Shown here in pieces: positions 21,160-31,245 of a stretch of DNA of 33,074 nucleotides. Every line of letters starts with the position of its first letter. Within the stretch, counting starts at the first letter, position 1. This DNA is from Sperchopsis tessellata. Lineage: Eukaryota > Arthropoda > Insecta > Coleoptera > Hydrophilidae. Position numbers and translations under genes: made by a program. Where the stretch lies: assembly GCA_033557685.1 (NCBI GenBank), contig JAWQRN010000247.1, forward strand, positions 1-33,074, in the 5' to 3' direction. Below the pieces are notes generated by a model that had not been told where the DNA came from, searched no databases, and saw only the letters and a program-made list of their open reading frames with translations.

Positions 21160-23645
21160 AATATAAATTCCAAAGCAGCGATTCAAATGAAACAGTCGAA
21201 GCATTCTATGAAGAAGTGACAGATCTCCATAAGAGTTCAAATGCACATTTTAAGATCATCTTAGAAGATTTCAATGCAAAAGTAGGAGAAAAACAACCAG
21301 AAGATCAAGTTGTAAGTGCCTTCAGCTTTGGAAGTAGAAATGAATGAGGCAACACACTTGGTAGAATTTGCAGAATCAAAGAGTCTGTATATAATAAATA
21401 CTATGTTTGTTAAGAAAACATCACATAAACGGACCTAGCAAGGCCCAAACAAAATCAAGAACGAGATCGACTACATATTCTCTAAGAGCCATCATACAAG
21501 ACTGCATAGTTCTGTACCGTTTTGGCACAGGAAGTGATCACCGTGTTGTTAGATGTAGAATATCTTTAATGTAAAATTAGAAAGATTGAAACTAACCAAC
21601 GGCTGTGGCAAAAAAATGAACTTGGACCATCTAAAATCTAATCAAGTATTTCAACTGGAGCTTAAAAACAGATTGGCTTCTTTGGAAAATTATAATGTCG
21701 ATAATGCGTTTCATATAATAACAGATATGGAGTCATAAGTGGAACTGCCAATTGTAAAAAGGAATCGAAAATTTCCAAACATATCAAAACCCTACAAAAG
21801 CAGCATAGAGAACTCAAAAGAAATGTTAAGATAAGAAGGCAGAATGTAGAGTATGTATAAGTTTAAAAGACCATTAAAAAGCGAATAAAGGAAGATGTTA
21901 GAACGTACTACTATGAAGCCATCCTCCAGGTGATAGAACAACATAGGAGCTACAAACAGGAAACATAAGACTTATGATTGAGAAAAAGCAAATAATAGCC
22001 CTCAAATCTGTGTTTTACCAAGAATTATATAGAGATGAACGTAACCATACAATTATTTCTTATCTCAGAAGTTGCACATAGTCTAAAATCAACAAAATGT
22101 GGAAAAGCACCAAGGGAAGACAGGATCACCTTTGACATACTAAAAATTATTGAAGATATATACAGATCTGGTAAAACTGTATAAGTCAGGCATAGAAACA
22201 AAACAGATACCAGAGTCTTGGAACAATGCAACAATTATTTTAATCCACAAAACAGGAAATAAAGATGACCTGAAAAAAGATTGTCCAATCATTCTCACAT
22301 CTGTGGCTTATAAGCTCCTTACCAAAATAAATATGAATCGCCTTACAGACCAGTTCGATTCGTACCAACATAGAGTGTAGACTACAAGAAAGTATCTGAC
22401 TCAATCAAGATCTCTTCAGTTAATAAAGCTTTCATCCAAAATGGCATTCTATCTGCCTAAATACATCCAATTCAAAACATCTACAAAAAAGCCACATCAA
22501 ATGTTAAATTACATCAAGAAAAGGAAACTTTTTGTATTCATAAAGTTGATAGACAAGGAGACACCAAATCGCTAAAGTTGTTTAGTGCAGCTTTAGAAGA
22601 TATGTTATGGGAACTAAAGGGCATTAAAGTGAATGGAGAATATCTTAATCCTTTGAGATTTGCAGATGATATCGTGTCATTTGCACATACTATCGAGGAA
22701 CTTCAAGAAAAAATGATTGATCTGAATTCTCAAAGTAGATGTAGGCCTTAAGATGAAATCTTAGTAAAACGAAAGTGTACATCGAAGGCATACTAATTGA
22801 AACCGTAACATCATACATGTATCTGGGCCAACTCATAAGGAGAGATGGAGATATTTCTTTAGAGATTTCACGAAGAACAAAGGATGTATGGAGTACAATT
22901 GTACGCTTAAGAAACATATTTAAATCACAGATGCCTTTCTGTTTGAAAAGCAGGGTTTTCGACAAGTGTGTTTTGCCTGTGATGACATATGCTAGTGAGA
23001 TGTGGACATTAAAAACCTCCCACATATAGAAGTTACAAACAATTCAAAAAGTATTGACCATGATGGGTTTAAGAATTTTAGTAAGTGTGCATTCTGTCTG
23101 TTCTATGTTTTCTAGTATATTCTGTGCTATATTTTCACCAATTTCTGTATTTATTTCCATATGTCAGTAATAACTCTTCACTCAAGGTTAAAGTGTTCAC
23201 ACCTCCATGATCTTCATATCTTACTTGCATTTGGGCCAACTCAAAATGACGAACAGATATTTCTTCAGGGATAATGCGAAGATATAAGTTGCATGGGGTA
23301 CAACTAGATATCTAACCAACAAATTTAAGTAGCAGTTGCCTTTGTCACGAACATCAAAAGCACCAAACTGCATCACGATGTATTGGGAGCTATATGGTAG
23401 GTTCGAGAAAGTGATAGCATATGTAAGAAATCAGATTATGGGTGGGTTTGAGAATTAGTGTTAGAAGACGCTGTACATATATAAGAAGCCAGATTAAGTA
23501 ATGGTGTGAAGATACAGAAGTGGAAATGGGCGGGAAATAACTAGGAACAAAGAGACAACATAGAATAGAGATCTGAGATATTGTTTGGTGGTCACATGAA
23601 TGAAAAGGCCTACGTCCAGGAGTGATGAAGTAACAGCTAATAATG
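21160..23645 (+). pseudogene. LINE copy, endonuclease through 3' end, degenerate
   Basis: The copy begins in the APE endonuclease (VEAFYEEVTDLHKSS, IILEDFNAKVGEK, GSRNE, KNEIDYIFS) at about 21185-21490. A divergent linker follows. The reverse transcriptase then appears: STKCGKAP (22090), ESWNNATIILIHKTGNKDDL (about 22210-22275), RLTDQFDSYQHRV, a decayed motif A, and RFADDIVSFAHT (about 22655-22690, intact Asp-Asp). The thumb reads ETVTSYMYLGQLIRRDGDIS, then VFDKCVLPVMTYASEMWTL up to 23029. The C-terminal end is recognisable but broken at 23490-23620 (KWKWAG, NEKAYVQE). Many stops and shifts show it is inactive. This family differs from the LINE at 14681-16917 but has the same domain order. 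Confidence 0.82.
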
Positions 23646-23898
23646 ATAGTTCTACTGTGCATGGTTTCTAGAAGCAATTAATAATTTATTATTATTATGA
23701 TTAAACTCGAAATATTTGATTTTTAAGAAAGGTTTTAATCCACTTTAGATATAAGTATCACATCCTAAAGAGTTCCAACAAGCTGTACTACGTTTATAAT
23801 CTAAATAAAGCACAACAACTTAAAAACTTCACCATACATGTGGGCTTCAGTAGCTATATCATTAAAAATATTTCAATATATTACAAGCTTTTACTTAC

Positions 23899-24087
23899 AT
23901 AGCTTTGGCTTTAGCTAGTTCTAAAGCAGTGACCCAGGACTGTCTTTCCACTTCAGACGCAGCCCTTATGTGAAAGGTCTGCGTACCTCCATTGGAAATG
24001 ACGAACGTGCAGGCATCTACTGTGTGTATCAAAGCTCCGTGTAATGAAATGTTTCCTCTGCAGGTATGCGCCATTTCCGCCTGGTTC
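23899..24087 (-). CDS. Osbp: Osbp internal exon, C-terminal half of PH domain
   Basis: This exon encodes 62 full codons of oxysterol-binding protein. The translation opens NQAEMAHTCRG, passes through ISLHGA and FVISNGG, and ends with SEVERQSWVTALELAKAKA, whose Trp is the conserved residue of the C-terminal PH helix. In this family the PH domain binds PI4P and Arf at trans-Golgi membranes. The acceptor is ttttgttttcag (exon starts at 24087, phase 2 carried in) and the donor is GTAAGT at 23898-23893. The exon ends with two bases (AT) that join the A of the next exon to form an Ile codon. The first half of the PH domain, with its expected RRWFVL-like strand, was not found between 24.1 and 33.1 kb, so the upstream intron is probably longer than 8.9 kb. 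Identification is very secure; OSBP-type rather than a shorter ORP is inferred from the coiled-coil exons that follow. Confidence 0.93.
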
Positions 24088-25032
24088 CTGAAAACAAAAA
24101 CATCTATATATTAGAGAAAATTTAATTAGAAATAGACGATGCACCCAAAGATTTAACATACACAAACTAATTTTTAATCTATTATTAGTAACTATCGTTT
24201 TTCCAGAAATATACCAAGATAACTTCCCTATACATATAACAGTGTGTTATATTTTTTATTTGACATCAAAAGAACTGTGGCTATATTTTTAATAGAATTC
24301 TGTTAAAGCTCTCAAAAGCTCCCCAGAGGCCACTTAGGATGAACCTTCACAAAAGAAAACTCAATACTCAACACTTTTGAATTAAATAAATATAAATGGA
24401 AGGACAACATCCTGCTTTTTATTTAATTTAAAATAAATACAATATTGCCTACAAATATCAAGTCACAGATTATATCTGGGTAAGAGTCCAAACCCTAGCA
24501 CTTTTCTTGAAAGCTCAACTTTCCAAATATATCATCTCATCAGAGAAATTTTGTATTATTTTGATTCTTCAATATAGTTATTTACTCGTCATAGTTTTAA
24601 ACTTGACTAGATGTAGTTCATTTACCTGTCACAATCTCTCGTCAACTTAATGTCTCCATTAATAATTAATGCTGTTTAAATTGTTGGGTTAGTTAATAAA
24701 GTTGTATATTTTATGGACACGTACCAATTTAAATTATACCTTAGCTTCAGTAATCTGATTTGTGTTCTTTTAAGCTTCTCGATGTTAACTTGATTTTCTG
24801 TTCTCCAAAATGGTAGCATGTTTAATATTCTACTCTTTATATATTATGCTTAAATCATTTTCTTTTGCATTGTTAGTATAAGATAATTTATTCTAAAACA
24901 GTGCCACATAAGTAGATGGGTGCTATATAAATTGATAATATTTAGTCCTAATTAATGGATGAAATCCAGCTTATGTAAAGCAGTTCCATTAACATTTATG
25001 TTTATGTGATGTTTTAGTTTCTTTTCAGTATA
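24088..25032. other. upstream Osbp intron, nothing recognised
   Basis: AT-rich. I searched it for the missing N-terminal PH exon (minus strand, RRWFVL-like) and found none. Confidence 0.45.
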
Positions 25033-25165
25033 CAGGGTGTCACCTAAGATGGATTCTTCTGCAGGTCCTACGCCAGTAAAGATAGAATACAAGGTTAAAT
25101 AGAAAAGTTACTTAATTTAATTAGAATATAATGTAAAATTATTTTCATGTATACAGGTGTTCAGT
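25033..25165 (+). repeat. left inverted arm, ATACAGGGTG end
   Basis: The sequence starts TATACAGGGTGTCACCTAAG, then ATGGATTCTTCTGCAGG and GTAAAGATAGAATACAAGG. About 130 bp matches, with gaps, the reverse complement of 28738-28878. The outermost TA could be a target duplication, as in TA-targeting DNA transposons. It is the outer left arm of the composite inverted structure discussed in the findings. Confidence 0.85.
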
Positions 25166-25254
25166 TTAAAAGCAAAGTGGCTGACCTCTGGTGAGCAGAA
25201 GTGCAACCCTACGATGGTGGATATGTTTTACTTGTTAGATTTGTTTAGCGTGCA

Positions 25255-25511
25255 ATGGATGGGACGACAGAAAAACAAACAATAGTTCGTGTGGAACTAA
25301 AAAACGTACCAAAGAAGGGAAATAAATATCGTTTGGTGCCTCAGTGTGATAGTAAAGCAACTGGTGAATGTTCTTTCTATTTATTTCCCAAGGACGAAGC
25401 CAGACTAAAAGTATGGTTACATGTATACATATTACAAAATTGGGAAGAAAGTATCAAAAACAATGGTCATGTGTGGAGAATATTTCAAACCTGACGATTT
25501 TTTCTATTTTG
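25255..25511 (+). pseudogene. THAP-like zinc-finger exon, frameshifted
   Basis: From the ATG at 25255 the protein reads VRVELKNVPKKGNKYRLVPQ, then CDSKATGEC and FYLFPKDEARLKVWLH. The last segment is like the F-x-FP-kD-e-r-W core of THAP DNA-binding domains. After a frameshift (between about 25440 and 25475) the reading CGEYFKPDDFFYF resembles the C-terminal Cys-x2-His-Phe-kPdDF block of THAP, with Tyr in place of His. A donor GTAAGT follows 25511. The exon lies 90 bp inside the left inverted arm. THAP domains are shared by P-type transposases and host regulators. Because of the frameshift and the missing His I treat it as a relic. Confidence 0.5.
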
Positions 25512-25694
25512 GTAAGTGTATTATTCAATATCTGTACTGTATTTACACTAGACATAAAATGGTGGGTCCCGTGTATTGTAGGTAAAATCAAGACTTGTAT
25601 ATAGGAAATCATTTATTGATATGCCTATTACCTAGTTTTTTACAATTTACTAAAAGGAAGGCAAATACCTACTGCACTTTATAACTTCATTTGC

Positions 25695-26174
25695 CTACCT
25701 ACTGTAGTTTTCAATAGGTAGTATCATCGACATCATATTTAAGTCAGTATCTTTACAGGAGGTGAATCTAAGAGAATGCCAACTGTTGGAGAATAATTTA
25801 ACATTTATTTCACGAGGCCTCCGATCCAAATGCGATGTTTGCAGACACAATGAAAAGAGATGGATCTCGCCGCCCATCCTTCCTAAAAAGCCACATTCGA
25901 TTAGGTGATATGCCTTGACAATTGCCGATCCCTCAACAAATAGTCTCTTGAAATCCCCCACATAATCCATAATATCATCGATATCAACTGCTGGCACAAA
26001 CATTATGGGAAATGAATTAAATTTAAACACTTTATCAAAGCACACACACGTATCAAGAAATGTAAACAATGCAATATATCCACCATCAGATGGCCATCTT
26101 GGATTCGATGCTAGCGCCCCTAGGGGTCTTTTAAACACCAGTAGATTTTTAGAAAATATAATCCGCTCCTTCAT
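25695..26174 (-). CDS. unidentified 159-codon ORF within the inverted-arm composite
   Basis: An uninterrupted frame runs from ATG at 26174 to a stop at 25695, long for this AT-rich region. Its start, MKERIIFSKNLLVFKR, lies in a segment repeated in inverted orientation at about 28655-28700, where the same frame reads MKERFIFSKNIWVF. The middle contains FVPAVDIDDIMDYVGDFKRL and FVEGSAIVKAYHLIECGFLG. There is no signal peptide, zinc-finger or catalytic motif that I can name. A long plus-strand frame (26005-26202) overlaps it, so the strand is not certain. It may be part of a transposon's coding sequence or a captured fragment; real protein production is unproven. Confidence 0.35.
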   Translation of the reverse strand: MKERIIFSKNLLVFKRPLGALASNPRWPSDGGYIALFTFLDTCVCFDKVFKFNSFPIMFVPAVDIDDIMDYVGDFKRLFVEGSAIVKAYHLIECGFLGRMGGEIHLFSLCLQTSHLDRRPREINVKLFSNSWHSLRFTSCKDTDLNMMSMILPIENYSR

Positions 26175-26310
26175 TTGCTATAGAACGATGTTTTTTTTTT
26201 AATTTTTATGCACAGTTGCAAAGTTATTAATTGATTAGTAAAAAAATGACAGTTGCACCTGAATTTTAAAAATTAAATATCTAAGCTACTTCTTCCCATT
26301 TTTACAAAAA
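26130..26310 (-). repeat. inner inverted segments, left side
   Basis: Two adjacent blocks have inverted partners on the right: about 26138-26240 matches 28600-28700 (CGTTCTATAG, ATGAAGGAG, TATATTTTCTAAAAAT and AACTTTGCAACT), and about 26255-26310 matches 27735-27785 (ATATCTAAG, TTTTTACAAAAA). Together with the outer arm they form a long interrupted inverted repeat. Confidence 0.75.
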
Positions 26311-26431
26311 ATTTCCACTAGAGTAAAGTGGAGATACTTTATTGCAGGAGGTCTTTTCAATTCTGATTACACAAGTGTCCAGAAACTGAACATACATTCA
26401 AATAATTTAAAATAGTTGAAACCGAATAAAT

Positions 26432-27669
26432 TATTGGGAGTACAAATTAGTTCGTTCCATTTTCAAAAGATAGCTTTGGGTGTTATGAATGTTTCATAGT
26501 GACAGCTGATTTTGGTGATTTCAGAGAGGTTAGACATCTGCCAATCAAATTCAGTTTATATCGCTATGAGTTTCATAAAAAACCTTGTTTTTTACTGTGT
26601 TGAATATGTCGAATTTTGTGTTAACTAAGCAGCATTTGCAGGAGGTTTTAATTTTCTGCGTTAATTGGAAGAAAAGTGCAGATGAAGCGCATCGAATGCT
26701 TATGGAAGTTTATGGTGACAATGCTCCAACTGATAAATCACGTAGGGAATGGTTCCGACGTTTCAAGAATGGTGATTTCAGCGTGGAAACAAGCCTCGCA
26801 CTGGGCAGCCAAAAAAATTTGAAGACAAAGATCTCAAACGCAAGAGGAGCTTGCAGATACATTGGGAGTGACTCAACAAGCAGTTTCCGTTCGATTGAAA
26901 AATTCAAAAGCAAGGCAATTGGGTTCCTCATGAACTGAAACCGATAGATGTTGAAAGGCAATTTTTTTTCTTGCGAGCAGCTGATTAAAAGGCAAACAAG
27001 AAAGGGTTTTTTACATCGGATAGTGACTGGAGATGAGAAATGGATATTCTACGATAACCCCAAGAAGAAAAATTACTAAGTTATGCCCGATCAATCGTTT
27101 CCATCGACCTCAACATCAACGCCAAAGCCGAATATTCATGGTTCGAAGGTCATGCTGTGTATCTGGTGGGACCAAAAGGGTGTTGTGTATTATGAGCTGC
27201 TACAACTTGGCGAATCCATTACGGGCGATCGGTATAGGCTACATTTGATTTGTTTGAGCCGTGCATTAGGAGAAAAACGGCCGAAATACGAGCAAAGACA
27301 TGACAAAGTTATTCTTCTGCATGACAATGCCTGGCCTCATGTCGCAAAAGTCGTAAAAAAATAGTGGGATATTTTACCGCACCCGTCGAATTCTCCGAGC
27401 ATTGCTTCTGATGACTAGTTGTTCCGACGGATGCAGCACGATTTGGCAGGTCACCAGTTCACTTCTTTCGTAGAAATCGAAAATTGGCTCAAAACTTGGA
27501 TCGCCTCAAAAGACATTTTTTCAAGATGGAATTCGAAAATTGCCTGAGAGGTGAGAAAATGTAATCAGCGATGGACAATACTTTGATTAATATGATCTTT
27601 CATTTTGTTTTGAAATAAATGCATTTTTGACAACAAAAAAACGGACCGAACTAATTTGTACTCCCAATA
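26432..27669 (+). pseudogene. near-complete mariner, frameshifted
   Basis: Terminal repeats TATTGGGAGTACAAATTAGT (left) and ACTAATTTGTACTCCCAATA (right) end in TA on both sides, giving a 1.24-kb element of normal mariner length. The transposase starts near 26609: MSNFVLTKQHLQEVLIFCVN, then SADEAHRMLMEVYGDNAPTD and REWFRRFKNGDFSVE. After a frameshift come VPHELKPIDVERQ, VTGDEKWIFYDNPKKKN (first catalytic Asp), MLCIWWDQKGVVYYELL and KVILLHDNAWPHVAK (second Asp). Next come LPHPSNSPSIASDD (third Asp region, decayed) and WLKTWIASKD. At least four frameshifts or stops make it inactive. It is a different mariner subfamily from the copies at 782, 16947 and 29275. Confidence 0.92.
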
Positions 27670-27799
27670 CTAATATACAAAGAGTACTATTTAAAAAAAA
27701 AAAAGTTACGATCATTTTAAGTTAGTTGAATTTTTGTAAAAATATGAAGAAACTTAGATATTCAATTTATATTATTTAAAAAAAAATAACTAGGCAATT

Positions 27800-28598
27800 T
27801 GCTGGAAGCATGCATAAGAGGTACGGATGACAAAGCTTCTGAAGAAGGAGGGAGAAATAGTAAATAGGTGGATAGAACATTTCTCACATGTGTATCGAAG
27901 AGAGCAGATGACGAGTGGAATTTGTTGACGAAGGAAAAGAATTGAACATTAATACGGAAGAATTTTCCATGGAGGAGATACGAAAGGCCATACAGGAACT
28001 GAAGAAAGGGAAACTGACATAGTGTGACAATTGGCGGGCTGCGACTTTGATGTGTGCAGCGAGTAAAATTATGACAAGGCTAGTGCTGGAAAGAATGAGG
28101 TACCAGATTGATCAAGTTCTGAGAAAGAATCAAGCAGGATTTAGACCCCATGGATCTTGTAATGACCAGATATGCACCCTCCGAATATTCTTGGACCAGG
28201 TACTAGAAGCTCAAGGAAAGCTGTTCTTGAATTTTAAGGACTTCCAGAAGACCTTTGATAAGGTTGTTAGAGATGGGATGTGGATCATTTTGGAGAGTTA
28301 TGGAATACCTCATAAGTTTTCGAGAATGATAAAGATACTGTACGAGAACTATACAGTGAAGCTTCAACATGAAGGAAGAGTACTCGAAAACATAAGTATC
28401 GATAGTGGTGTAAGACAGGGTTGTATACTGTCGCCAATGCTTTTCCTAATGGTAGTGGATTGGGTTATGAGAAATTCTACTGACAATTTTACTGGAATGG
28501 ACATGAAGTTTGTAGATGATGTTTGCCTTTTGACTTAAACAGAGCAACATATGCAACGGAATACAAATAGTTTGACACGAATGGCTGAGAAACTTAAA
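27800..28598 (+). pseudogene. LINE reverse transcriptase fragment with internal deletion
   Basis: The fragment reads KLLKKEGEIVNRWIEHFSHV, then MEEIRKAIQELKKGK. It then jumps directly to CDNWRAATLMCAASKIMTRL, skipping the roughly 60 codons that normally follow the KNGKAxGxD block. The open frame 28047-28538 continues LRKNQAGFRPHGSCNDQI, FLNFKDFQKTFDKV (motif A with Asn in place of the first Asp), GVRQGCILSPMLF and MKFVDDVCLLT (motif C). Both ends are truncated. It sits exactly between two segments that are contiguous in the inverted partner arm, so it was inserted into that arm. The Asp-to-Asn change and the deletion rule out activity. Confidence 0.85.
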
Positions 28599-28599
28599 A

Positions 28600-28878
28600 A
28601 CTTTGCAACTATGCACCCATATTAAAAAAAAAATAAAACACCGTTCTATAGATAATGAAGGAGAGGTTTATATTTTCTAAAAATATATGGGTGTTCTAAT
28701 AAAAAATATTGTCGTTAATAGTGATATATAATAACAGACCACCTGCATACATGCAAATAATTCTAAATTATAGATCTTAATATATTAAGCAACTTTTGTA
28801 TTTAACCTTTTATACTATCTTTACTGCTTTAGCAGCAACAGAAGAATCCATCTTAGGTGGCTCACCCTGTATATGCAA
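28600..28878 (-). repeat. right inverted arm
   Basis: On the minus strand this begins ATACAGGGTGAGCCACCTAAG, then ATGGATTCTTCTG and GCAGTAAAGATAG, mirroring 25033-25165. Its inner part (28600-28700) mirrors 26138-26240. It lacks the roughly 970 bp that separate these two blocks on the left. Confidence 0.85.
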
Positions 28879-28993
28879 CATTCACTTTCAGTTGGTACAA
28901 ATTTGATTTCACTAGTGCAATGAAGTAGTCTATATATTATAATTTATTTCTTCTTGTTGGCTTGTGATATGTGAGGACATTAATATGGTGCAG

Positions 28994-29181
28994 GTGGATC
29001 TCAACCAGGAGTACGTCAAAAAGTATCAAAAGGTACATATCTAAAATGGCAGATTCTCATTTTTTATTATTATTGTTTATAAAATAGTTAACTGCAACAA
29101 TTTTTTTTTAAATTTGTAATAACAGGATCAAAGAAAAAATTGAATTCACAAGATATTCCGGAGAAATTATTCAAAGATTGA
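28994..29181 (+). pseudogene. possible downstream THAP-gene exons
   Basis: Two short candidate exons continue the THAP frame with matching splice phase. 28994-29032 (after GGTGCAG, before GTACAT) reads GSQPGVRQKVSK. 29126-29181 (after AACAG) reads SKKKLNSQDIPEKLFKD and then stops. All three junctions are phase 1. The join DDFFYF-GGSQPGVRQKVSK looks like the region just after a THAP domain. The exons lie outside the right inverted arm, which would put that arm in an intron. The splice sites are weak and the exons short, so this is tentative. Confidence 0.35.
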
Positions 29182-29274
29182 CTCTTCCAGTCCTTTGATA
29201 TAAGTAAATCAGCTTCAATTAAAAACCCACGAAACCGAAACTATGGTACGTAACATCAATCTGAATATTTGTAA

Positions 29275-29826
29275 TACGAGGGTTACCTTTTAAATGTTTA
29301 CAAAAATTTGGAAAGAAATTTATACACTTTTGCATGCGTAAACCAATTCTCAAAACATTTTTTCATTTTGAATTTGGTATCTCAAAAACATGGTTTTTGA
29401 AGGCTTCTTGAGGTGATGAAATTCGATGTCCACACATTTTGTTTGACATTGGGGAACAAAAAAAGTCGTTAAATTAGATAAATATTGGTAAGGAGACATT
29501 AATTCGATGTTTTTCTCCTTCAAATAATCAATTGTTTGACATGCTGTGTGAGAGCTGGCGTTGTCTTGATGAAGAATGATGCGATGTTTTTAGTTGTTTT
29601 TTCAAATATCTTCGATGACTTCTGGCAAACAAATTGTTGTATACCATTCAGCGTTAACTGTTCTTCGATCCTGTAAAGGAATGGTTGCGACATGTCCAGT
29701 ACAACTGAAGAAACGAGATCATTTTCTTGGAAGTGCTTCGTGAACAAACAACTTTTGTGGGATTCGGTTCATACGAATATATCCAAGTTTCGTCACCTGT
29801 TACGATGTTGTATACAGATTTTGCAG
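29275..29826 (-). mobile_element. second truncated mariner copy (TACGAGGGTTA family)
   Basis: The left end TACGAGGGTTACCTTTTAAA matches the element at 782-1367. On the minus strand it retains more of the transposase: YNIVTGDETWIYSYEP (first catalytic Asp) at its right edge. An in-frame loss of about 14 codons then joins YEP to NPTKVV. Stops and frameshifts follow (HQDNASSHTA-equivalent decayed, MSNKMCG, EAFKNHVFEIP). The right terminal repeat is missing, because the sequence switches at about 29826 into a minus-strand LINE. Confidence 0.85.
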
Positions 29827-31245
29827 TTCCTCCTTTGGGTTCCTCATTATAAGCCCAAAGTAAGTTATCTTCCTCTTTTTTATGTTTAGGAAGTCCACTC
29901 TATCTTTTCCCATCCTTCTTAGGATATCCTCATTGGTTTCCTTATCAATCAATGACATCTTCAGCATTCGTCTGTACATCCACATCTCGAAAGCTTCCAG
30001 TTTGTTAATAAGCGAGATCTTCAGAATCCATGTTTCCATGCCATAGAGTAGACCAGACCATATATAGCACCCAGCATATCTCATTCTCAAGTTTAAATCC
30101 ATCCTGGTGATAATGTTTTTAAATTTAAAGAAGTAACTACATCTTATTTCCTAGGCATCTTCCCAGTCCTCATCCAACCAATTTCCCAGAATCCCTCTAT
30201 TTGGAGTTTCGTATTTGCGTAAGGAAATTTACATCTACTGATTATCATCTTACTACTATTAACCTTCAGCCCATAACTTTTACTAATATTATTCAGTTGA
30301 TCAACCATCTGTTGCGGATGTTATCCGCTATCAAGACAAAGTCATCGGCATATCTACTGTTATTAACATATCTTCCATTCACTTTAATTCCAATGTCTTT
30401 ATCCTCGAACGTTTCATTAAAAATGACCTCCGAGTAAATGTTAAATAAGAGCGGTGAAAAGAAGCATCCTTGCCTAACTCCTCTGTGAATTTCCACATCG
30501 GTGATTGTAATCTTTTGCTGTTATGTGTGCAGTCTGGTGCCAGTACAAGTGTTCTGTACAGCGGATAACCATGCTATCTACGTTTCTAGTGTTTAATCTG
30601 TCTAGTAGCTTTCTGTGTTGAACTCTGACAAAAGCCTTATCGTAGTCAACAAAGCAGAGGTAAACCTCCTTCTATATATCTCGGCAATTCTGGACCAGCA
30701 CCCGGACTCTAAAAAGGGTTTCTCGCGTCCTCATTCCGCTCCTGAATCCAAACAGTGTATCCCCAACTTTGGCTTCACATTTCCTATAAATTCTTTGGTG
30801 TAGGACTTAAAGGAATATTTTCAGCGCATGACTCATCAGACTTATTAAACGGTGTTCATTACAACTTCTAACGATTGTCTTTTTAGGTAAAGGAATAAAA
30901 GTCAATTTTAGCCAATCTAAGGGGTAATTGCCTTCGCTGTATATTCTGTTGAAAATAAGTTCCAGCAGAGCGAAGTTATCGTCATCAATAAGCTTGATAA
31001 CCTTGGCTGGTATCTTGTCAGAGCCATTGCTTTTTTTGTTTTTCGAATGTTTTATCGCTTTAAGTATTTCATCCTTTGTAATTGGCGGTCCTGTTAGTGA
31101 TTCATTTCTAGATAGGGTCTTTCGTCGTCTTCAAAAAGTTCCCGTTTGTATTGTTCCCATATTATCCACTTCTCATCTTCTTCCAGAACAATTTTGTTCG
31201 GGTCGTTAACAAGTACTGCAGTCGCTTTGTTTTTTAGCATGCAGG
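29826..31245 (-). pseudogene. LINE reverse transcriptase region, both ends truncated
   Basis: Read leftwards from 31245: WIIWEQYKRELFEDD, then PPITKDEILKAIKHSKNKKS and DKIPAKVIKLIDDDNFALLE. Next come IYSEGNYPLDWLK, FIPLPKKT, EVYLCFVDYDKAF (motif A), HRGVRQGCFFSPLLFNIYSE, RYADDFVLIADN (motif C, intact Asp-Asp), SGLLYGMETWIL, LEAFEMWMYRRMLKMS and RMGKDRVDFLNIKKRK. It ends at NPKEEL where the mariner begins. The domain order and the intact catalytic motifs make this the best-preserved reverse transcriptase in the window. Even so it has frameshifts and lacks the endonuclease and the 3' end. Confidence 0.9.
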
